Notes under the pieces: model-generated | The model's input: only the letters and a program-made list of their open reading frames with translations | Databases searched by the model: none | What the model was told of the DNA's origin: nothing | Part shown: in pieces, positions 5,271 to 9,621 of the stretch | How the letters are laid out: every line of letters starts with the position of its first letter | Position numbering within the stretch: the stretch's first letter is position 1 | Source of the DNA: Sphingomonadales bacterium UBA2369 | GTDB lineage: Bacteria > Pseudomonadota > Alphaproteobacteria > Sphingomonadales > Sphingomonadaceae | Direction: 5' to 3' | Length of the DNA: 9,621 nucleotides | Assembly (NCBI GenBank): GCA_002344055.1 | Contig: DDTH01000017.1 | Location: 134,773 to 144,393 of the forward strand | Program-made: the position numbers and the translations under genes

Positions 5271-5870
5271 TTAGGCGCGTTCGTCCCCGGTTTCCAGTTC
5301 GGAAGCGGCCTCGCCCAAAGCGGCCTGTTCCAGCGCCAGATCGATGGGATCGAGCAGCCCGGCGGCCTTCAGATCGTCGATCCCCGGCAGATCGCGGCGG
5401 CTGGCCAGCCCGAAATGGCTGAGGAAGGTCGCGGTGGTCGCATAGGTGAGTGGCCGCCCCGGCGCCTCGCGTCGCCCCGCCGGCCGGACCCAGCCCGCCT
5501 CCAGCAGCACATCGAGCGTCCCCTTCGCCACCTGCACGCCGCGGATCGCCTCGATCTCCGCGCGGCTGACCGGCTCGTGATAGGCGATGATCGCCAGCGT
5601 CTCGACCGCCGCGCGCGACAACCGGCGCGTCTCCTCCCGCTCCCGCCTGAGCAAAGGAGCGAGGTCCGCCGCCGTCTGGAAATGCCAGCGCCCGCCCCGC
5701 TCGACCAGTTCGATTCCGCGCCCGGCATAGCTTTCGTGCAGCGCCCCCAGCGCCTGCCCGACCGCCAGCTCCCCGCCCAGGATCGCGGCAATATCCTCCT
5801 CGCTCAGCGGCTCCTCGGCAGCGAACAACACCGCCTCCACCGCGCGCATCACGTCGTCCGGCTCGGTCAT
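5271..5870 (-). CDS. scpB: ScpB, SMC-ScpAB condensin winged-helix subunit
   Basis: 199 residues. The N-terminal winged helix starts MTEPDDVMRAVEAVLFAAEE, with the family pattern EAxLFxAxEPLS. The second winged-helix region contains the conserved ETLAIIAYHEPVSRAEIEAI and VQVAKGTLDVLLEAGWV, then the TYATTATFLSHFGL stretch. ScpB dimers bind ScpA and help SMC compact and segregate the chromosome. The frame is open another 53 codons upstream inside scpA, but the ATG at 5870 overlaps the scpA stop as ATGA, has GAGGAAGG before it and matches the family start. Coupled translation with scpA is expected. Confidence 0.95.
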   Translation of the reverse strand: MTEPDDVMRAVEAVLFAAEEPLSEEDIAAILGGELAVGQALGALHESYAGRGIELVERGGRWHFQTAADLAPLLRREREETRRLSRAAVETLAIIAYHEPVSRAEIEAIRGVQVAKGTLDVLLEAGWVRPAGRREAPGRPLTYATTATFLSHFGLASRRDLPGIDDLKAAGLLDPIDLALEQAALGEAASELETGDERA

Positions 5871-6625
5871 GCCTTCCTCACCATCAAAGGCGCGAACGCC
5901 TCTTCCTGCGCCAAGGCGACCTTGCCCATCCGCGCCAGTTCCAGGCTCGCGACGAAGCTCGAGGCCAGCGCAGAGCGGCGGTAGCCCTCGTCCAGCGTCG
6001 GCGGCAGGAAACTCTGCAGGCTCGCCCATTCCAGCTGCACCCCGATCAGCCGTTCCAGCCGCACCAGCGCCTCATCCAAAGTCATCACCGCCCGCCGCGC
6101 CACGATATGCACGACCGGCTCGCCCCGCGCCCGGATTTGCCCGTAAGCGGCGATCAGGTCGTACAGGCTCGCGTCCCAGCGCCGCAATTTCACCAGCGGC
6201 AGCCCCTCCGGCGTCGCGCGCAGGAAGACGTCGCGCCCGATCCGGTCCCGCCCCATCAGCCGAGCGCCGGCGTCGCGCATCGCGTCGAGCCGCTGCAGGC
6301 GAAGCTGCAGCCGCAGTGCCAGTTCCTCCGGACTCGGATCGACTTCCGGGTCCTTCGGCAGCAACAGGCAGGATTTGAGGTAAGCCAGCCAGGCCGCCAT
6401 CACGAGATAATCGGCCGCCACTTCCAGCCGCAATTTCTTCGCGTCGGCGATGTAAGCCAGATATTGCTCGACCAAAGCCAGGATCGAAATCTTCGCCAGA
6501 TCCACTTTCTGTGCCCGCGCGAGCGTCAGCAGCAGATCGAGCGGCCCCTCCCACCCGTCGATATCGAGCTGGAGCCGCTCCGGTCCCTCCGGCAGGGTCA
6601 GGTCAGATTCGGTGTCGGCGTCCAC
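5867..6625 (-). CDS. scpA: ScpA, SMC-ScpAB condensin kleisin subunit
   Basis: 252 residues. The N-terminal kleisin block, LDIDGWEGPLDLLLTLARAQ then KVDLAKISILALVEQYL, is the hallmark of ScpA. A helical region with AADYLVMAAWLAYLKSCLLL follows, then a linker and a C-terminal winged-helix region. ScpA bridges the SMC heads and carries ScpB. The start is GTG at 6625, the only upstream start before an in-frame TAG at 6635-6637, and it has no good ribosome site, so initiation may be weak. It overlaps scpB. In many sphingomonads and other alphaproteobacteria a glycosidase gene (nagZ) precedes scpA, as I recall; here the gene upstream on the same strand is amtB, 56 bases away, without a clear terminator between. 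Confidence 0.94.
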   Translation of the reverse strand: MDADTESDLTLPEGPERLQLDIDGWEGPLDLLLTLARAQKVDLAKISILALVEQYLAYIADAKKLRLEVAADYLVMAAWLAYLKSCLLLPKDPEVDPSPEELALRLQLRLQRLDAMRDAGARLMGRDRIGRDVFLRATPEGLPLVKLRRWDASLYDLIAAYGQIRARGEPVVHIVARRAVMTLDEALVRLERLIGVQLEWASLQSFLPPTLDEGYRRSALASSFVASLELARMGKVALAQEEAFAPLMVRKA

Positions 6626-6681
6626 GCCGCGATGCTAGCCGATCCTGCCGTCAGGCCAAGCCACCAATCGGCAGCCGCCGG

Positions 6682-8040
6682 TCAGTAATTGTAGGCGCGC
6701 TCGCCATGATCGGTGATGTCGAGTCCCTCCAGTTCGGCATCGCGCTCCGGCCGCAGCCCGACGATCGCTTTGGCGATCAGCAAAGCGATGGCGGTCCCGA
6801 TGGCCGCCCACACGATCGTCACGCCGACCGCCGCCAGCTGCACCAGCAGCTGCGACGCGACCGGCACCGAGCCGTCGCCAGGCCCGCCCAGCCCCGGCTG
6901 ATAGACGATCGCCGTACCGATCGCACCGATGATGCCGCCGACGCCGTGAATGCCGAAGGCGTCGAGCGAATCGTCGTAGCGCAGGCGCGGCTTGAGCTTT
7001 GTCACCACCAGATAACAAACCAGGGAAGCGATCGCGCCCAGCACGACCGCCCCGAGCGGCCCGGAATTGCCGGCCGCGGGAGTCACCGCCACCAGCCCCG
7101 CGATGATGCCGGAACAGAAACCGAGCGCCGACGGCTTGTGACCGCTCAACCGTTCCGCCGCCATCCAGGCCAGCCCCGCCGCCGCGGTCGCCGCGAAGGT
7201 GTTGATCATCGCCAGCGCGGCCGAGGCATTCGCCTCGAGCGCCGAACCCGCGTTGAAGCCGAACCAGCCGACCCACAGCAGGCCGGTGCCGACCATGGTC
7301 AGCGTCATACTGTGCGGCAGCATCGGCTCGCGCGGGAAGCCAACGCGCGGCCCCAGGATCAGGCAGGCGACCAGCGCCGATACGCCCGCATTGATGTGCA
7401 CCACCGTGCCGCCGGCGAAGTCGAGCGCGCCCATTTCGAAGAACAGGCCGCCCGCCGCCCAGACCATGTGCGCGATCGGGGCATAGACGATGGTCAGCCA
7501 GATCAGGGCGAAGATCATCATCGCACCGAATTTCAGCCGTTCCGCCACACCGCCGACGATCAGCGCCACGGTGATGGCGGCAAAGGTCATCTGGAAGGCG
7601 ATGAAACTATATTCCGGCAGCGCGACCCCGTCGCTGAAGGTCGCGACAATGCTGTCCGGCATCACCCCGGACAGGAAGAGCTTGCCGGTTCCGGCAATGA
7701 ACGGCTTGAGTGTTTCCGACGTGTCGGGACCGAAAGCGAGCGAATAGACCCAGCCGATCCAGGCCAGCATCGCCAGCGCCGCGACCGCGCCGACCTGCGT
7801 CATCACCGACAGCATGTTCTTGGCGCGGACGAGGCCGCCATAGAAAAGCGCAAGGCCGGGCAGGGTCATCAGCAGCACCAGCAGGGTCGCCACCATCATC
7901 CAGGCCGTGTCCCCCTTGTCGACCATTGCGGCGACGGCTTGCGTGGTTTCCGCCGCATCCTGCGCGGCGGCCGGTCCGGCCAAGCAAAGCCCGAAAAGGA
8001 AAAAGACGGAGACGCGTCCCAATGCCCGGCCTGGCTTCAT
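6682..8040 (-). CDS. amtB: AmtB, ammonium channel
   Basis: 452 residues. A cleavable signal peptide (residues 1-26, ending GPAAA-QDA) is followed by eleven membrane helices. Key channel residues are visible: D207 and H215 in LDFAGGTVVHINA, H365 in FGIHGVGGIIG (the twin histidines, H168 and H318 in E. coli), W259 and F262 in WFGFNAGS (W212 and F215), and F153 in the MTFAAITVALIVGGVAER segment. The C-terminus GLDITDHGERAYNY is the usual cytoplasmic tail that contacts PII. The channel conducts ammonia/ammonium across the inner membrane. The ATG has GGGGGA nearby, 16 bases after glnK. PII binding to the channel is the known control of this pair. Confidence 0.96.
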   Translation of the reverse strand: MKPGRALGRVSVFFLFGLCLAGPAAAQDAAETTQAVAAMVDKGDTAWMMVATLLVLLMTLPGLALFYGGLVRAKNMLSVMTQVGAVAALAMLAWIGWVYSLAFGPDTSETLKPFIAGTGKLFLSGVMPDSIVATFSDGVALPEYSFIAFQMTFAAITVALIVGGVAERLKFGAMMIFALIWLTIVYAPIAHMVWAAGGLFFEMGALDFAGGTVVHINAGVSALVACLILGPRVGFPREPMLPHSMTLTMVGTGLLWVGWFGFNAGSALEANASAALAMINTFAATAAAGLAWMAAERLSGHKPSALGFCSGIIAGLVAVTPAAGNSGPLGAVVLGAIASLVCYLVVTKLKPRLRYDDSLDAFGIHGVGGIIGAIGTAIVYQPGLGGPGDGSVPVASQLLVQLAAVGVTIVWAAIGTAIALLIAKAIVGLRPERDAELEGLDITDHGERAYNY

Positions 8041-8056
8041 AAGTCCCCCGTGTGAT

Positions 8057-8395
8057 TCAAAGCGCCGCCTCGTCGCGCTCGCCCGTGCGGATGCGGATTG
8101 CCTGATGGGCATCGACAACGAAGATCTTGCCGTCGCCGATCGCGCCTGTGCGCGCGCTCGCCTCGATGGCCTCGACCACCGCCGCGACCTGATCGTCGGC
8201 CACCACCGTCTCGATCTTGGTCTTGGGCACGAACGAAATCGCATATTCCGCGCCGCGATACATTTCGGTGTGGCCGTTCTGGCGGCCGAAACCCTTCACC
8301 TCGGAGACGGTCAGACCCTGGACGCCGACCGCGGCCAGCGCGTCGCGGACGTCGTCCAGTTTGTATGGCTTGATGATGGCGATGATCAGCTTCAT
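8057..8395 (-). CDS. glnK: PII nitrogen signal protein, GlnK/GlnB
   Basis: 112 residues, the canonical PII length, starting MKLIIAIIKPYKLDDVRDAL. The T-loop GRQNGHTEMYRGAEY carries the uridylylation site Y51; residue 40 is Asn where Lys is common. The nucleotide-binding signature TGAIGDGKIFV and the C-terminal IRIRTGERDEAAL are present. PII trimers sense ATP/ADP and 2-oxoglutarate, and glutamine through uridylylation, and gate AmtB and nitrogen regulators. A frame extension of 22 codons upstream lacks family similarity; the chosen ATG has GGGGAG 6 bases before it. The direct link to amtB makes glnK more likely than glnB. Confidence 0.96.
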   Translation of the reverse strand: MKLIIAIIKPYKLDDVRDALAAVGVQGLTVSEVKGFGRQNGHTEMYRGAEYAISFVPKTKIETVVADDQVAAVVEAIEASARTGAIGDGKIFVVDAHQAIRIRTGERDEAAL

Positions 8396-8429
8396 GCCAC
8401 TCCCCTGCACGGCGCCGCCCGGCCCGGCC

Positions 8430-8470
8430 CCTTGTGCGCCGCAGCGCACCGCTTGCTGCATCGCACAAGG
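8430..8470 (-). promoter_or_regulatory. Long hairpin in the glnK leader
   Basis: CCTTGTGCG (8430-8438) pairs perfectly with CGCACAAGG (8462-8470). After a 2x2 internal loop, GCAGC (8441-8445) pairs with GCTGC (8455-8459) around a 9-base loop. An alternative fold or dyad, GTGCGC-N4-GCGCAC (8434-8449), uses the same bases. It starts 35 bases before the glnK ATG. It could be an mRNA leader structure or an operator dyad. On the plus strand ATTTT follows, but no plus-strand transcript is known to end there. Confidence 0.5.
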
Positions 8471-8506
8471 ATTTTCGGGGCGTCAATGTGACGGGCGCGT
8501 GAAATG

Positions 8507-8535
8507 TTCACCCGCGCATTGGTGGTAATTATAAC
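8507..8535 (+). promoter_or_regulatory. Possible housekeeping promoter toward the secreted-protein gene
   Basis: TTCACC (8507-8512), 17 bases, TATAAC (8530-8535): four and five of six consensus bases. It would give a leader of about 200 nt to the ATG at 8746. The -35 lies in the first copy of the direct repeat. Confidence 0.35.
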
Positions 8536-8556
8536 ATTGAGTCTAAATTCTCAGAA
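8528..8556 (-). promoter_or_regulatory. Possible housekeeping promoter toward glnK-amtB
   Basis: On the minus strand TATAAT (8533-8528) matches the -10 consensus exactly. The -35 at 17 bases, TTCTGA (8556-8551), is poor, so an activator may be needed. The -10 shares bases with the plus-strand -10. A start near 8521 gives a leader of about 125 nt containing the long hairpin. No convincing sigma-54 promoter was found. Confidence 0.35.
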
Positions 8557-8745
8557 TGCGGCGGGCCGGCGCGAGAATGTTCACCCAGCTTTTCCGGAAA
8601 ACGATCGGCAGGAGACAGAATCCAGAACGGCGTCGTGGTGTTTTCAATCGAAATCACTATTTCCGGGCCTGCCGATAAAATACGTGATCCGAAATCATCC
8701 AATTCCGCGCTGAACCCAAGCAAAAGGTCGCTGGGGGAGTTGGTG

Positions 8746-9621
8746 ATGTCGTCGATACGCAAGAACAACGATATCGTGCGGGCGCAGATCAAAGATCAGC
8801 CGCAATATGGCCTGGACCCGATCATCGATCCTACTCCGCATGCCGAAGCCATCGGCGGCGAGACGCTGGTCAGCACGCCTTCCATTTCAAATCCGTTCAA
8901 TGCCCGCATCACCAACTTCGCCGACGGCCGCTATGTGGTCAGCTGGACGGAAGGCACCGAGGTGACGGGCAACGGCTTTTCCACCTTCTTCCGCATATAC
9001 GCCGCGGACGGGACGCCGACGACGCCGCCGATCGAGTTCGGCAATCCGGCCAGCGCAGACAATGATTATGCCTCGTTCGCAGTGCTGGCCAACGGCAACA
9101 TCGCCGCGGTTTGGGGCCAGGGCAACCGGGACATCGTCACCCGCGTCTATACCCCCGCCGGTGCGGTCGCTGCCGCCGAGTTTGTCGTCGCGACACCGAG
9201 CACATTCTTCCCCGATCCGGCCATCCTCGCGCTCGCGAGCGGCTATGTCCTCGCCTACAGCATGGGCAATGACGTCGTCTTCAGCATGCGCACCAATACC
9301 GGCGCGGTCGTCGGCACCAACCGCTTCCTGACCGACGTTTCGACTGCGACCTTCGAGGACAATGTCGACCTCGCACGGCTCCCGAGCGGCGGCTTCGTCG
9401 CGGTCTGGGTGCAGGAAACCTATCCCGGCGCGCCGGTCGGCGTCCCGACCTCCAGCCAGGTGTTCATGCGGCTGTTCGATGCGACCGGGGCCGCGCTCGG
9501 CGGCGCCGTCGCGGTCAATGCGGGCACGGCCGGCTTCTCCCATCCCAGCGTCGCCACGCTCGGCGACGGCGGCTTCATCATCGCCTGGCAGGATGAAGGC
9601 GCGGCGGGCGGAGCCGACATC
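8746..9621 (+). CDS. Large repetitive secreted protein, RTX/type I secretion style, N-terminal part
   Basis: The frame stays open to the window end, so only 292 residues are visible. There is no N-terminal signal peptide (MSSIRKNNDIVRAQIKDQPQ). From about residue 50 on, a degenerate unit of 48-60 residues repeats, each with a G-rich turn followed by a beta strand ending in an aromatic: FADGRYVVSW, LANGNIAAVW, LASGYVLAY, LPSGGFVAVW and LGDGGFIIAW (final aromatic residues at 67, 123, 171, 221 and 281). Between them come strands such as VTRVYTPAG and MRLFDATGA. This pattern is typical of N-terminal parts of large Ca-binding RTX proteins that leave by type I secretion with a C-terminal signal. 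RTX nonapeptides are not in view. The ATG has GGGGGAG six bases upstream; the frame is also open 5', with GTG or TTG just before. Confidence 0.7.
   Translation, partial: MSSIRKNNDIVRAQIKDQPQYGLDPIIDPTPHAEAIGGETLVSTPSISNPFNARITNFADGRYVVSWTEGTEVTGNGFSTFFRIYAADGTPTTPPIEFGNPASADNDYASFAVLANGNIAAVWGQGNRDIVTRVYTPAGAVAAAEFVVATPSTFFPDPAILALASGYVLAYSMGNDVVFSMRTNTGAVVGTNRFLTDVSTATFEDNVDLARLPSGGFVAVWVQETYPGAPVGVPTSSQVFMRLFDATGAALGGAVAVNAGTAGFSHPSVATLGDGGFIIAWQDEGAAGGADI

Larger units (their letters stand above)
8503..8586. repeat. 11-bp direct repeat spaced by 73 bp
   Basis: AATGTTCACCC occurs at 8503-8513 and again at 8576-8586. The start-to-start distance of 73 bp is about seven helical turns, which would put both copies on one DNA face. 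The first copy overlaps the -35 region of the plus-strand promoter candidate. A pair of regulator sites is the likely reading, but chance cannot be excluded. Confidence 0.4.

Noticed and set aside
6511..8055. 514-codon plus-strand open frame opposite scpA and amtB
   Set aside because: It is an antisense shadow: composition is dominated by R, H, D, Q and G, with no domain, while amtB and scpA are unambiguous.
8445..8460. NtrC-like site CGCACC-N4-GCTGCA before glnK
   Set aside because: Each half is one base off TGCACC / GGTGCA, but the spacing is one base short and no sigma-54 -24/-12 pair was found downstream. The bases are better explained by the long hairpin.
8529..8792. 87-codon minus-strand frame across the intergenic region
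   Set aside because: It would start inside the secreted-protein gene, has no ribosome site of note and has mixed third-position use unlike its neighbours. A gene remnant is possible but not supported.
8887..9543. 218-codon minus-strand frame opposite the secreted-protein gene
   Set aside because: D/R/A/G-rich shadow. The plus frame has a ribosome site, protein repeats and normal codon use.

Overview
The window looks like chromosomal DNA of a high-GC alphaproteobacterium, most likely a sphingomonad (Sphingomonas or a close relative). The evidence is a divergent phyR / nepR-phyP general stress response locus with a PhyP-type degenerate histidine kinase, an scpA-scpB-tatA-tatB-tatC gene string, and alphaproteobacterial GGAAC-N16-CGTT (sigma-EcfG) promoter motifs. 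No search was run. All family calls are made from motifs and length.

Left part (1-2943), stress-response core. phyR (minus strand) is transcribed away from nepR and phyP (plus strand). PhyR is the anti-anti-sigma response regulator, NepR the anti-sigma factor, and PhyP a membrane HisKA_2 protein whose ATP-binding region has decayed, as expected for a PhyR phosphatase. One inverted repeat in the intergenic region can be read as a sigma-EcfG promoter in both directions. The sigma factor gene ecfG is not next to nepR and is absent from the window.

Middle-left (2944-3690), small genes that fit the same regulon. A 61-residue hydrophilic protein (minus) converges on phyP. A 368-base stretch without a protein gene follows. 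It carries a perfect sigma-EcfG promoter motif, and immediately downstream come two strong stem-loops with C-rich loops, one holding ten consecutive C. This looks like a stress-induced sRNA of about 100 nt resembling Caulobacter GsrN, and it is the most interesting item here. An entericidin-family lipoprotein gene with its own EcfG-like promoter and an intrinsic terminator comes next.

Centre (3699-6625, minus strand), housekeeping operon. scpA and scpB (kleisin and winged-helix subunits of the SMC condensin complex) overlap at ATGA. After 24 bases come tatA, tatB and tatC, the twin-arginine translocase. A hairpin separates tatA from tatB, and tatB and tatC overlap at GTGA.

Right (6682-8395, minus strand), nitrogen module. 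glnK (PII signal protein) and amtB (ammonium channel) form an operon that reads toward scpA with no clear terminator between. The glnK leader holds a long, nearly perfect hairpin.

Right edge (8396-9621). A 350-base region, locally AT-richer than its surroundings, carries back-to-back promoter candidates and an 11-bp direct repeat spaced by 73 bp. It precedes a plus-strand gene that is still open at the window end. Its product is a repetitive, beta-rich protein like the N-terminal parts of large RTX/type I secreted proteins. No tRNA, rRNA, insertion sequence or CRISPR array was seen.
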